Shown one piece after another: positions 1 to 9,470 of a stretch of DNA of 64,000 nt. Each line of letters begins with the position of its first letter. The stretch's first letter is position 1. This DNA is from Natronorubrum daqingense (GTDB taxonomy: Archaea > Halobacteriota > Halobacteria > Halobacteriales > Natrialbaceae), in contig NZ_CP019327.1 in assembly GCF_001971705.1 (NCBI RefSeq), positions 1,798,001 through 1,862,000 on the forward strand, given 5' to 3'. A model generated the notes under the pieces. That model was not told the DNA's origin and did not search any database. It saw only the letters and a list, made by a program, of their open reading frames with translations. The position numbers and the translations under genes were made by a program.

Positions 1-1392
1 GAGGATCCCGACGAGTACTTTCAGGAGAAACTCGAGGGCTGTCGCGACTGTGGAATCCCCGCGCGGGTGCTCTCGGGGCGCGAGGCCCGCGAGGTCGAAC
101 CCTACCTCGCGGACGACGTCTCGCGCGCGATCGAGGTTCCCGACGGCGCGGTCGATCCGTTCCGTCTCTGCGTCGCGAACGCCCTCGACGCGCAGAATCA
201 CGGCGCACGCATCGAGACCCACGCCGAGGTGATCGACCTGCTGCGTGAGGGTGACGACATCTACGGCGTTACAGTTCGCCACGAGTCAGGACCCGGGAAG
301 CGAACGCACGACACCCCCGGAACGACCGAGGAGATCACCGCCGAGTACGTCGTCAACGCGACGGGCGCGTGGGCGGGCCAGATCGGAGCGATGGCCGATC
401 TCGACGTCGCGGTTCGGCCTTCGAAGGGCGTCATGACCATCATGAACGTCCGGCAAGTCGACACGGTCATCAACCGCTGTCGGCCGAAAGGCGACGCCGA
501 TATCATCGTTCCCCACGAGACGACGGCGATTCTCGGCACGACGGACGAGGAAGTCTCCGATCCGGACGACTACCCCGAAGAACAGTGGGAGGTCGACCAG
601 ATGATCGACACGCTCTCGGAACTCGTCCCGATTCTCGAGGAGGCCCGAACGATCCGTTCGTTCTGGGGCGTTCGTCCGCTGTACGAACCGCCGGGAACGG
701 GAACGACGGACCCAACGGACATCACGCGGGACTTCTTCCTGCTCGACCACGCCGAGCGCGACGGCGTCTCCGGCATGACGAGCATTGTCGGCGGCAAATT
801 CACGACCTACCGCGCGATGGCCGAAGAAATCTCGAACCACGTCTGTGCAAAACTGGGTGTCAGCGCGTCGTGTGCGACCGCCGAGGAGCCACTCCCCGGG
901 AGCGAGAACATCGAAGCGCTCGAGGCCGGGATGGACCAGTTCGGGCTTCGATCACCGGTCGCTCGCCGAAGCACGCAGCGACTCGGCAGTCGGGCACAGG
1001 AGGTCCTCGAGACGAACGAGGCGAATCCTGTTATCTGCCAGTGCGAGGGCGTCACGCGCGCCGAGGTCTGTGATGCGATCGAGCAGTCGGGTTCGGACCT
1101 GAACGCCGTTCGCATCCGCACGCGCGCCTCGATGGGGAACTGTCAGGGCGGCTTTTGCTGTCAGAACATGGCGAACGAACTCCACCCCACCTACGACGAG
1201 GCGACGGTTCGGGCCGCACTCGACGAACTCTTCCAGGAGCGCTGGAAGGGCGAGCGCCACGCCCTCTGGGGTGAACAGCTCTCCCAGGCCATGCTCAACT
1301 ACGCCCTCCACGCGACGACGATGAACCGGGACCAGGATCCCGCCGACGCGTCGACTGGGTTCGACTACGCCCGATTCGACGGAGGTGCCTAG
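1..1392 (+). CDS. glpA: Anaerobic glycerol-3-phosphate dehydrogenase subunit A (5' end outside window)
   Basis: FAD subunit that oxidises sn-glycerol-3-phosphate to dihydroxyacetone phosphate as part of the membrane-associated GlpABC complex feeding the quinone pool. The frame is open from base 1, so the N-terminal FAD-binding Rossmann motif lies upstream; 463 residues are visible. The visible part holds the catalytic FAD domain ([14 protein letters not shown] near residue 263) and a C-terminal BFD-like [2Fe-2S] region with cysteines in ICQCEGV and [10 protein letters not shown]. The stop abuts the glpB start, so translation is coupled. GlpABC is a usual glycerol route in haloarchaea, whose salterns are rich in Dunaliella glycerol. 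Confidence 0.95.
   Translation, partial: EDPDEYFQEKLEGCRDCGIPARVLSGREAREVEPYLADDVSRAIEVPDGAVDPFRLCVANALDAQNHGARIETHAEVIDLLREGDDIYGVTVRHESGPGKRTHDTPGTTEEITAEYVVNATGAWAGQIGAMADLDVAVRPSKGVMTIMNVRQVDTVINRCRPKGDADIIVPHETTAILGTTDEEVSDPDDYPEEQWEVDQMIDTLSELVPILEEARTIRSFWGVRPLYEPPGTGTTDPTDITRDFFLLDHAERDGVSGMTSIVGGKFTTYRAMAEEISNHVCAKLGVSASCATAEEPLPGSENIEALEAGMDQFGLRSPVARRSTQRLGSRAQEVLETNEANPVICQCEGVTRAEVCDAIEQSGSDLNAVRIRTRASMGNCQGGFCCQNMANELHPTYDEATVRAALDELFQERWKGERHALWGEQLSQAMLNYALHATTMNRDQDPADASTGFDYARFDGGA
1381..1387 (+). promoter_or_regulatory. Shine-Dalgarno GGAGGTG for glpB
   Basis: GGAGGTG inside the last glpA codons lies five bases before the glpB ATG and matches the anti-SD end of haloarchaeal 16S rRNA. 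Most haloarchaeal genes lack an SD, but internal operon genes such as this one often have it, which supports the chosen glpB start. Confidence 0.6.
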
Positions 1393-2706
1393 ATGGCGAT
1401 CGAAGACGACGTTCTCGTGATCGGCGGCGGCCTCGCAGGTACGACGGCCGCACTCGCGGCCGCGGCGTCTGCGAAGGACGCTCGAGTCCGTCTCGTCACG
1501 TACAAACAGAGCACGCTGCGACACGCGAGCGGCCTGATCGATATTTTGGGCTACGCGCCGGGTGACGACGCGAACGCGCCGCTCGTCGACCCCTTCGACG
1601 CACTCGAGGACCTGCCCGAGGGCCATCCCTACGAACGCGTGGGGAGCCAGGCCGTCCGCGACGCGCTCGCCTTTTTCGACGACATCGCGGGCGACGCCTA
1701 CGCGGGTGGACACACTGACGCCAACGCGCTCGTCCCGACCCACGGTGGGACGGTCAAACCGACCGCTCGCTATCCAGTCTCGACGGCCGAGGGGCTGGCG
1801 AGCGACCCTCGAGAGACCCTCCTCGTCGGCTTCGAGACGCTCCCGGACTTCGACGCCCCACTCGCCGCGAGCCACCTCGAGGCCGCGGGTGCTCCCTTCG
1901 AGGCGCGCGGGGTGACGCTCTCGTTCCCCGGCATCGTCCGCGACGACGCCAAAGTGACGCGCTACGCGCACCTGCTCGATCACGACGAGACGGTGTCGAC
2001 GGGAAGTGGCGAGACAGGCGCGCGGACGGCGCTCGTCACTGCTGTAGAGAGTTACCTCGAGGACGAACCGCGCGTCGGGTTCCCGGCCGTGCTGGGCGAC
2101 GAACACGCCGACGAGGTCCGAAACGTACTCTCGGACGAACTCGGCGTCGACGTCTTCGAGATCCCGATGGGTCCCCCGAGCCTGCCCGGAATGCGACTCG
2201 AGGAGCGACTGTACGACGCGCTCGAGGACGCTGGTGTTCGCGTCACCTCGGGCGTGCCGGTGGTCGAGTACGAGACGGCAGACGGAGACGACGACAGGGG
2301 CTGGCGCATCGATCACGTCGTCGTCGACCGCCACGGAGCCGAGATTCCCCACCGAGGCGATCAGTACGTGCTGGCCACCGGCGGGCTGGTCGGGAAGGGA
2401 ATCGAGTCCGACCGCGAGCAGGTGTCGGAGCCAATCTTCAACTGTCACGTTCCACACGCCGAGGACCGCTACGACTGGTTCGTCGACGACGCTTTCGGCG
2501 AACAGCCCTTCGCCGCGTTCGGTCTCGTTCCCGACCGGGAGCTTCGCCCGCTCGACCCCAACGGCGAGCCCGAATTCGAGAATCTGCGAGCCGCTGGGTC
2601 CGTTCTGGGCGGCTACGACTACGCCGCGGAGAAATCCGGCGCGGGCGTCTCGCTCGCGACGGGCTACGTCGCCGGCACGCGGGCCGGCGAGGAGGCGACA
2701 CGATGA
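1393..2706 (+). CDS. glpB: Anaerobic glycerol-3-phosphate dehydrogenase subunit B
   Basis: Flavoprotein subunit of GlpABC that passes electrons from GlpA towards GlpC and the membrane. The 437-residue product opens with a dinucleotide-binding motif (VLVIGGGLAGTTAALAAA, from residue 8). A second conserved segment (YVLATGGLVGKGIESD) and the C-terminal GSVLGGYDYAAEKSG segment, typical of GlpB FAD binding, are present. The ATG follows directly on the glpA TAG. Length is close to the bacterial GlpB size, and the position between glpA and glpC confirms the call. Confidence 0.95.
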   Translation: MAIEDDVLVIGGGLAGTTAALAAAASAKDARVRLVTYKQSTLRHASGLIDILGYAPGDDANAPLVDPFDALEDLPEGHPYERVGSQAVRDALAFFDDIAGDAYAGGHTDANALVPTHGGTVKPTARYPVSTAEGLASDPRETLLVGFETLPDFDAPLAASHLEAAGAPFEARGVTLSFPGIVRDDAKVTRYAHLLDHDETVSTGSGETGARTALVTAVESYLEDEPRVGFPAVLGDEHADEVRNVLSDELGVDVFEIPMGPPSLPGMRLEERLYDALEDAGVRVTSGVPVVEYETADGDDDRGWRIDHVVVDRHGAEIPHRGDQYVLATGGLVGKGIESDREQVSEPIFNCHVPHAEDRYDWFVDDAFGEQPFAAFGLVPDRELRPLDPNGEPEFENLRAAGSVLGGYDYAAEKSGAGVSLATGYVAGTRAGEEATR

Positions 2707-2815
2707 CCGACCCGAAACCCGTGTCGCGACGCGATCACAGCCAGGCCCGACGCCGACGTGCCGACTCGAGCGACCGTCTCGAACGCGAGCAACCGACTGT
2801 GGTGATTTCGATCTC

Positions 2816-4162
2816 ATGAGCAACGCAGAACAACCGAGCGACGAGCAGCCAGGAAACGACGAGTTCGAACCGATTCAGGTCTTTCCAGAGGCCGAAGAGA
2901 TGGACCTCCGACCGGGCGCGGACGACTGTTACAAGTGCTCGACGTGCGACACGAACTGTCCGGTCGCGAAGGTCGACGACGAGTTCCCCGGACCGAAGTT
3001 CCAGGGGCCAGAGCAGTGGCGACTCAAGCGCCAGGACGACCACGACATCGACGACTCCGTGATGAAGTGTTCGAACTGCATGCGCTGTGATAGCGCTTGC
3101 CCCTCCGAAGTGCCCCTCTCGCAGATGCACAACACGGCTCGAGGGGAGTACGTCGAGGAGAACATGAGCAAATTCTCTCGGGAGTACGTCCGGAACCGGA
3201 TGCTCGCGAACTACCGAAGTCTCGCCCCGCTGGCGTCGATGTTCCCCCGCACGGCGAATTTCGTGATGGGGCTTTCGATCACGCAGTGGCTGGGCGAGAA
3301 GACCCTCGGCATCACGAGCGAACGGGAGTTACCGGAGTTCGCCACGGAGACGTTCCGCGAGTGGTGGGCGAAGCGAGGCGGCGCGCAGGTCGAGAGCGAA
3401 GATAAGCGCATCGCGTACTTCCACGGCTGTTACTCGAACTACAACACGCCGGAGGTCGCGAAAGCTCTCGTCCGCGTCTACGAACACTTCGGCTACGAGA
3501 TCGTCGTTCCCGAGCAATCCTGTTCGGGGACCCCGATGTTCGCCAACGGGATGCTCGAGGACGCCCGTCGTGCGGCCGAGACGAACGTTCGCGAACTCGC
3601 CGCCGCCATCGAGGACGGCGCGGACGTGATCGCCTCCTGTAGCTCCTGTTCGATGTCGCTTCGCCAGGAGTACCCCGAACTGTTCGATTTCGAGGGCACC
3701 GAGGACGTCGCCTCGAACACCTGGGACGCCATCGAGTACCTCCGCGTTCACGAGGATCTGCGGGCCGAACTCGAGGGGACCTCGGTCGGCGAGGAGTACG
3801 ACGATTTCGCCTATCACGCACCGTGTCATTCACGTAACCAGGGACTCGATGGACAGACGATAGCAGTGCTCGACGCGATCGACGGCATCGACGCCCACGA
3901 CGTCGGCGACTCCTGCTCGGGAATCTCCGGTACGTACGGGTGGAAAGAAGAGAACTACGAGACGTCCATGAAAATTGGCGAGGAAATGTTCGAACACATG
4001 GAGAACTCGAACGCCGAAACCGGACTCACCGAGTGCCCGACCTGCTCGATGCAGATGGGCCACGGCACCGGCTACGAGATCAAACACACGCTCGAGGTGC
4101 TCGAGGCCGCGCTGGTGGGAGCAGACAGCGATGGCGTGGAGCCCAAACGCAAGGAGGAGTAG
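2816..4162 (+). CDS. glpC: Anaerobic glycerol-3-phosphate dehydrogenase subunit C (Fe-S)
   Basis: Iron-sulfur subunit that anchors GlpAB to the membrane and hands electrons to quinone. The 448-residue protein has two [4Fe-4S] ferredoxin motifs (CYKCSTCDTNCP and CSNCMRCDSACP, about residues 41-93) and two C-terminal CCG-type domains (HAPCHSRNQ near residue 340). In both CCG-type domains the second Cys is Ser (QSCSGTPM and DSCSGISGTYG). The start is the first ATG after glpB that keeps the acidic haloarchaeal leader; the 109-bp gap is a spacer. The next gene starts 3 bp after the stop and is probably co-transcribed. Confidence 0.95.
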   Translation: MSNAEQPSDEQPGNDEFEPIQVFPEAEEMDLRPGADDCYKCSTCDTNCPVAKVDDEFPGPKFQGPEQWRLKRQDDHDIDDSVMKCSNCMRCDSACPSEVPLSQMHNTARGEYVEENMSKFSREYVRNRMLANYRSLAPLASMFPRTANFVMGLSITQWLGEKTLGITSERELPEFATETFREWWAKRGGAQVESEDKRIAYFHGCYSNYNTPEVAKALVRVYEHFGYEIVVPEQSCSGTPMFANGMLEDARRAAETNVRELAAAIEDGADVIASCSSCSMSLRQEYPELFDFEGTEDVASNTWDAIEYLRVHEDLRAELEGTSVGEEYDDFAYHAPCHSRNQGLDGQTIAVLDAIDGIDAHDVGDSCSGISGTYGWKEENYETSMKIGEEMFEHMENSNAETGLTECPTCSMQMGHGTGYEIKHTLEVLEAALVGADSDGVEPKRKEE

Positions 4163-4165
4163 GAG

Positions 4166-5314
4166 ATGGATCTGGAGGAACGAATCGCTCGACGACGGTC
4201 GGCTCGACGGGGACGGGCCGTCGTCGTCGACCACGACCAACTGAGCCCCGTCGTCCACCGACCGGACCCGATCGGACGCGGCCCCGTGTTAGAACAGCTA
4301 CTCGACGCACTCGAGGCAGTCTTCGACGGCGAGTTGCCACCTCCAGTCGCCGTCGTCGGCCCGTCAGGATCCGGGACGACAGCGATCGTCACGGCGCTCT
4401 TCGGTGCACTCAACGAACGCCTCGGCGAACCCACTCGAGCGATCGGCACGACGACGCGAGCCGCGAGTTCGAAGCCGGTAACGTGGTTTATCCACGTCGA
4501 CGGCCGGCGCGTCGAGAGCGATTTCGCGTTCTATCGAACGGTCCTCTCCGTCGTCTCGAACAACCACGTCCCAGAGAGCGGCGTCGGAACTGCCGATTTG
4601 CGGGATCGACTCGCCGAGCGGCTCTCGCGACCGGACCGCAAAGCCATCGTCGCAATCGATCACCACGACGAACCCCAAACTCTCTCCTACGGCCGCGTTC
4701 GCGAGTTACTCGAGCCCCTCGCTGACAGCGTCTCGACCGTCGCGGTCGGGCAGGAGCCACCAGACGAATGGACGGACGACCAGCCAATCGTCACCGTCCC
4801 AGCCTACCGGCAACACGAACTCGTCGACGTGCTCACCGACCGCGTCTCGACCGGCCTCGCGGCGGGCAGCCTCGATCACCAAACGATTCGAGACGTTGCG
4901 ATGTGGGCGGACGGCAACGCACACGACGCGCTCGCAGTCTTGTTCAGCGCCGCCAGCCTCGCGACCGAGGAAGGCAGCGACCGAATCGAACCCGAGCACC
5001 TCGAGACGGCTCGAGTCGACGTCCCCAACGAGAGCGTCCACTTGGATCGCGTGCTCACGCTCTCGGAGACGCGCCAGCAAGTGCTCGCCGACCTCGTCAC
5101 CGTCGATTCCGAGGAGCAGCCGATTCGAGCCGTCGCGACGGAGATCGCCGAGCGTTCGGAACTCACGAGAGGGACGGTCAAACGATTCCTCTACGAACTC
5201 GCCGATCAGGGAATTATCGAACGGGTGCCGTTGGAAGCGACGGGAAGCGGCCGTCGTCCCAGTGCCGTCGTTCCACGGTTTCCGACGATTGCGTTCGAAG
5301 AACTCACGGAGTAG
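4166..5314 (+). CDS. Orc1/Cdc6-like AAA protein with degenerate Walker motifs
   Basis: This 382-residue protein has the layout of archaeal Orc1/Cdc6: a basic leader, a P-IGR segment (RPDPIGRG, residues 33-40), a P-loop (GPSGSGTT, 65-72), a sensor-like middle and a C-terminal winged helix (about 290-382). The Walker A lysine is Thr71, and the Walker B region reads AIDHHDE instead of hhhDE(h)D, so normal ATP binding is doubtful. It starts 3 bp after glpC with AGGAG ahead of its ATG, so it looks like the last gene of the glp operon. It may be a DNA-binding regulator derived from an initiator rather than a replication protein; that role is inference. Confidence 0.75.
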   Translation: MDLEERIARRRSARRGRAVVVDHDQLSPVVHRPDPIGRGPVLEQLLDALEAVFDGELPPPVAVVGPSGSGTTAIVTALFGALNERLGEPTRAIGTTTRAASSKPVTWFIHVDGRRVESDFAFYRTVLSVVSNNHVPESGVGTADLRDRLAERLSRPDRKAIVAIDHHDEPQTLSYGRVRELLEPLADSVSTVAVGQEPPDEWTDDQPIVTVPAYRQHELVDVLTDRVSTGLAAGSLDHQTIRDVAMWADGNAHDALAVLFSAASLATEEGSDRIEPEHLETARVDVPNESVHLDRVLTLSETRQQVLADLVTVDSEEQPIRAVATEIAERSELTRGTVKRFLYELADQGIIERVPLEATGSGRRPSAVVPRFPTIAFEELTE

Positions 5315-5348
5315 GGCTCACCGATTAGCCCGAAGTCACCGATTTTCT

Positions 5349-5402
5349 CTCAGTACTCGATTGGTCCTCAGTTGTCAGTAGCGATTGGCCCTCAGTACTC
5401 GA
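5349..5402. repeat. Degenerate direct repeat across the DUF368 stop codon
   Basis: CTCAGTACTCGA occurs at 5350-5361 and again at 5391-5402, where it forms the last codons and stop of the DUF368 gene. Between them is a looser copy (CTCAGTTGTCAGTAGCGATTGG). It lies between two convergent genes. Similar repeats reach gene stops elsewhere in this window. Confidence 0.5.
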
Positions 5403-6318
5403 GGTCGTCGGTGTAGCGGTCGACGAGCAAGACGGCACCGACGCCGATTGCGGCTGCGACGATGGCGATTGCGGGCGTCCCGAGGGCTGTTTCACCGAGG
5501 TTTCCGCCCACTTCTTCGACCGGTAACCGGAGCGCGCCGACCATCAGACTCACCAGAAAGGCCAGCGTCGCGGCTCGATAGCGTTCCAGAGCGTACCCAA
5601 CGATGTGTGCCATCGTGAACAGACCGATCACCGCTCCGACGCCGAAAATCGAGACGACCGTGCCGGACTCGATTACGGGGGCGAGTGCGTTCCCGGTCGC
5701 CAACCCGAGGACGCCGTCGACGAACTCGCTCAAAACGCCCGTCATGTACTCGTACTGGCCGAGAATCAGGAGGAAGAACGCCCCCGAGACGCCCGGTAAC
5801 ACCATCGCACAGATCGCGACCGCACCGGCGACGAACACCATCAACGGCCCGTGAGAGACGTCTCCCGTCGTCACTCCCGTGACGAAAAAGGCGATTGCGA
5901 TGGCAACCGCCGAGACGAAGATCCGCTCGCGCGTCCAGCGATCGATCTGTCTGTAGAGGACGATCGCCGACGCGGCGATCAGGCCGAAGAAAAAGCCGTA
6001 CGTCGGCACCGGATACGTCGTCGCCGCGACGTGCATCACTCGTGAGAGGACCACGATCGCCGTCGAAATCCCGAGTCCCAGTGCGAGCAAGAACACGACG
6101 TCCATCCGCTCGAGTGCCGTCCGAACCTCCGCACGAGCCTCGGGATCGGTTGGGTTCAACGCAGGCTGGAACGCTCTCGGATCGATCGCCGTAATCGCCT
6201 GAATCAATCGATCGTAGATGCCGACGATCAACGCGATCGTTGCGCCCGAGACGCCCGGAACGACGTCGGCCGTCCCCATCGAAAACCCCTTGAGATAGAT
6301 GGCGAGAAGCTCCCGCAT
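5392..6318 (-). CDS. DUF368 membrane protein, candidate polyprenyl/dolichyl-phosphate translocase
   Basis: A 308-residue multi-spanning membrane protein with the two hallmark DUF368 motifs, PGVSGAT (residues 21-27) and PGVSGA (175-180), each opening one half of an inverted-repeat fold. Bacterial DUF368 proteins (PopT) have been shown to return undecaprenyl phosphate across the membrane. By analogy this one could recycle dolichyl phosphate released outside the cell by AglB, whose gene lies immediately upstream on the same strand (153-bp gap). The archaeal substrate is inference; the family call is firm. Confidence 0.88.
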   Translation of the reverse strand: MRELLAIYLKGFSMGTADVVPGVSGATIALIVGIYDRLIQAITAIDPRAFQPALNPTDPEARAEVRTALERMDVVFLLALGLGISTAIVVLSRVMHVAATTYPVPTYGFFFGLIAASAIVLYRQIDRWTRERIFVSAVAIAIAFFVTGVTTGDVSHGPLMVFVAGAVAICAMVLPGVSGAFFLLILGQYEYMTGVLSEFVDGVLGLATGNALAPVIESGTVVSIFGVGAVIGLFTMAHIVGYALERYRAATLAFLVSLMVGALRLPVEEVGGNLGETALGTPAIAIVAAAIGVGAVLLVDRYTDDLEY

Positions 6319-6470
6319 TACTCGAGGGTATTTCGGATGCGTGCAAAAGCCTTCTTACTTTTGTAGCAGAGTGCATCGTGACAGCCACGACACCGCCGAC
6401 GGTTCGGTCGCTGCCCGACGAATCAGAATCACGGTACAGAAACCGGCGAGCGGCCAAAACGTGGTAATCC

Positions 6471-9470
6471 CTACTCGGCGGGGTCTTCGCCAGCGCCGTC
6501 GTCCTCATCCTCGGCGTCAGCCATCTCGTCTTCGAGTTCGTCCTCGTCGATCTCGAGTTCGTCTTCCATCTCGTCGTCGTCGATCTGCTCGTCATCCGCG
6601 TCGAGTTCGTCGTCGTCCGCTTCCTCAGGTTCCTCGAGTTCGGTCTGCTCGAAGTCCTCGAGCGTGACCGTCTCGCCGTGGACGACGGCCTCTTCTGGCA
6701 CTTCGGTTTGGGTCTCGTAGCCGTCCTCACCGAACTCGCCGACCGAGACGTTGTAGTCGCCGGTCGCCATCACGTCACTGTCGGTGTAGCCGTCTTCGAC
6801 GCCGAGTTCGTCGTCCGTCGCGTACGGCACCGTCACCTCGAAGGAACCGTCGTCCTCGACGTCGACTTCCTGCGTGTACGTGAACTCCCGATCGGCGTTC
6901 GTCTCGAGGTCGACGTCGACGGTCGCCGTCGCGTTATCGTCGAGCAGGTCGTCTTCGTCGTCGACTTCACCGCTGAGTGTTGCGCCGTCGACGCGTTCGA
7001 ACGTCTGGACCGGCTCGCCAACTTGCAAGTCGATCAGTTCGTTCATCGGATCCTGCTGAATCTGGCTGAGTTCGGCCTCGGTCATCGGACCGATACTCAT
7101 CGACGGCTGTCCCTCACCAGGCGCTGCGAGTTCGCCGTCGTCGACGTGAATCACGTCACCGTCCGAGTACCCCATCTCCTCTAAGTCCTGGGCGGCTTCA
7201 GCCTGTGGATCGATGACCTGACTGTCGTACACCTCGGCGGTGGTTCCGATGAGCATCGGCGGCGTCTCCTCGCTCTCGTGGACGGCGCGGTAGTGTTCCA
7301 TACCGTCCGCGTCGTCGTAGTACAACTGTGCGAGCATCGTCTCGTGGAACGGTGCCTCATCGAAGTCCTCCTGAAGGTCCTCGACGTTGAGGTGCTCACC
7401 GGTGTCGTGATCCGACGGCGTCATGTAGTAGCCGTAGTCCGGACCGGACCACTGTGAGATAGCGTTGAACTTGCTACTCGCCATCGCGCTGTCGATCATG
7501 ACGTAGCGCATCTCCTCGTCACCGGCCTCTTCGGCGTAGGTCTCGAGTTCCTGGTCGGAGAGATCGGTCGGGTTCTCGCCAGCGGCGATCGTATCGAGGA
7601 CTAACTCACCACGATCCTCGGATTCGGCCGTCAGGAACGCCGACGACGAGTCGGCGTGTTGCTGGAACGGGTTCGAGTGTGGCATCCGTTCGCCCTGCGT
7701 CGTGATCAGGTGTCCGTAGTCCCACCACGACATGACGCCGTAGGATCCGGCCGGATAGTCGTAGTCACCGTCCTCTGGGTACTCGTACGTACCCATGTAG
7801 TCGAGTTGGTCCGCGTTCTCGTCTTCGCCCCAGTTACCCGGTTCGGGGGTGTTTTCGGCGAGCCAGTGGTTCGATTCCTCCCAGGTCATCGCCTCGTGGT
7901 GTGGCCCCATATTTTGGCCCTGCTGCCAGGCAGTTGCTCCGCCGGCCATCGGCGTGAGCAGCGGAACGAACACCAACATCGCGACCAACACGAGCACGAT
8001 GATCTGGTACGTCTCGACCTGGCGGAGCGAATCGACGCCGCCGCGGATATCGAGGTCGAAGAATCGAACGACGTCAGCGACGAAGATCGCGTTGACGACG
8101 GCAACCGCGAGCACGAGGTAGTAGCTAAATCGGGTCTGGGTCGCCGTCATGCTGATCAGGAACAGCGACCAGATGATGACGAGCGTGTATTCGGCACGGA
8201 ACTCACGCCCCAGGAACGGTCGCGCGACGAGGAACGCGAGACCGGCGAGCATCGTGTAGAACGCCGCACCGAACTCGCCGAAGACGTGGGCGTTGAAGTC
8301 GTCCGGCGGCTGGACTTCCGAGACGGTGAGGCCCGTCTCGGAGGGATCGAGCGGGAGGAGTCGTCCCGTGAGGTTGCCGACGAACGTATCGTAGAGATCC
8401 GGCAGTGCGAGCCACATCACGACGAACGCGCCGAGGAGCAATCCGCCGATCGCCGCCGGATAATAGCGGCGGTCAATCTCTCGGCTGTTCCAGACTCGAG
8501 CGAGTCCGGCCATGAACAGACAACCGAATGCGACGAGGGCAGCAGCAATCGGCTGCAGGAGACCGAAACTGGTCGTACTTCCCAGCGAAACTTCCTCGAT
8601 CATTACGAGCATGAAGAGCGCGGGAATCGCCATGCTGATCGCACCGACGAACGCGAGGTGGTCGGGCGACGTTCCACGAACGTAATCGAGACAGAGCTGG
8701 ACGGTGAAGAAGACGGCAAAGATCCCGACGAGGACGACGCCAGGCGGCCACACCCAGAGGTACAAGCTGAGTGCGATACCGGCGAGGGCGCTGTACTTCG
8801 CGGGTTCACGGAGTGCATCCCAATCCCTGTCGGCCACGAGTTCGTAAATCGGCTGTTCGCGCTCGGCGACGCGAAGCGCGACCATCATCGAGAGGACGGC
8901 GAGTGCCATGAACAACACCTCTGCAACGTGGTGTTGAAGCTGGCCGACCGTCGACCGATAGAAGAACGTCCCCGGTGCGAGCGCGAGAACTGCGATCGAC
9001 ACGAGTCCGCCGATCGTGCCGCCGAGTCGACGACCCATGTAGAAGACAGGAATCGCGACGAGTGCCGCCATTGCTGGGACAGTGAGCAGCGCGACGGAGT
9101 AGAGCGTACTCGAGGACGGATCGCCGAGCCCGACGATCATCGCGACGGTGACGATAATCTGATCGAACAGAGTCCCGAACTGACCGACGTAGTTACCCGT
9201 CGGAAACCCCGTCCAGATCTCGTAGGGCATCGTATTCGGGTAGTTTTCGGCCGTCCACTCGACGGTCCGCCAATGGTACCACGAGTCGACGGCGTTCAAC
9301 GCCGGCCGACCGTCGTCGGTGATGAAATTCCCGTACGACAGCACTCGTGTCACGAACATAAACAGTATCACGACGCCGATAAGCGGCAGGTGATACCAAT
9401 CGCGCCACGTCTCGAGGAGGGAGGGCGAGGCCGCGACACCCTCGTCGACGTGTTCGGTATCCGTACTCAT
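6471..9470 (-). CDS. aglB: Dolichyl-phosphooligosaccharide-protein glycotransferase AglB
   Basis: Catalytic oligosaccharyltransferase that moves lipid-linked glycan to Asn in N-X-S/T sequons on the outer face of the membrane, mainly on S-layer glycoprotein and archaellins. The 999-residue protein has an N-terminal polytopic STT3 domain with an acidic first loop (AVDSWYHWR), the signature WWDYG at residues 582-586, and a soluble C-terminal part. The last ~55 residues are almost all Asp/Glu. An upstream in-frame ATG at 9494 exists; the ATG at 9470 (MSTDTEH) is preferred because a TATA-like element sits 27-30 nt before it. Divergent to the glycosyltransferase at 9669. Confidence 0.95.
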   Translation of the reverse strand: MSTDTEHVDEGVAASPSLLETWRDWYHLPLIGVVILFMFVTRVLSYGNFITDDGRPALNAVDSWYHWRTVEWTAENYPNTMPYEIWTGFPTGNYVGQFGTLFDQIIVTVAMIVGLGDPSSSTLYSVALLTVPAMAALVAIPVFYMGRRLGGTIGGLVSIAVLALAPGTFFYRSTVGQLQHHVAEVLFMALAVLSMMVALRVAEREQPIYELVADRDWDALREPAKYSALAGIALSLYLWVWPPGVVLVGIFAVFFTVQLCLDYVRGTSPDHLAFVGAISMAIPALFMLVMIEEVSLGSTTSFGLLQPIAAALVAFGCLFMAGLARVWNSREIDRRYYPAAIGGLLLGAFVVMWLALPDLYDTFVGNLTGRLLPLDPSETGLTVSEVQPPDDFNAHVFGEFGAAFYTMLAGLAFLVARPFLGREFRAEYTLVIIWSLFLISMTATQTRFSYYLVLAVAVVNAIFVADVVRFFDLDIRGGVDSLRQVETYQIIVLVLVAMLVFVPLLTPMAGGATAWQQGQNMGPHHEAMTWEESNHWLAENTPEPGNWGEDENADQLDYMGTYEYPEDGDYDYPAGSYGVMSWWDYGHLITTQGERMPHSNPFQQHADSSSAFLTAESEDRGELVLDTIAAGENPTDLSDQELETYAEEAGDEEMRYVMIDSAMASSKFNAISQWSGPDYGYYMTPSDHDTGEHLNVEDLQEDFDEAPFHETMLAQLYYDDADGMEHYRAVHESEETPPMLIGTTAEVYDSQVIDPQAEAAQDLEEMGYSDGDVIHVDDGELAAPGEGQPSMSIGPMTEAELSQIQQDPMNELIDLQVGEPVQTFERVDGATLSGEVDDEDDLLDDNATATVDVDLETNADREFTYTQEVDVEDDGSFEVTVPYATDDELGVEDGYTDSDVMATGDYNVSVGEFGEDGYETQTEVPEEAVVHGETVTLEDFEQTELEEPEEADDDELDADDEQIDDDEMEDELEIDEDELEDEMADAEDEDDGAGEDPAE

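Noticed and set aside
952..2823. A 623-codon open frame on the minus strand opposite glpA-glpB
   Set aside because: It is the antisense shadow of GC-rich genes: residues are Arg/Val/Gly-rich with no domain, and the plus-strand genes are certain.
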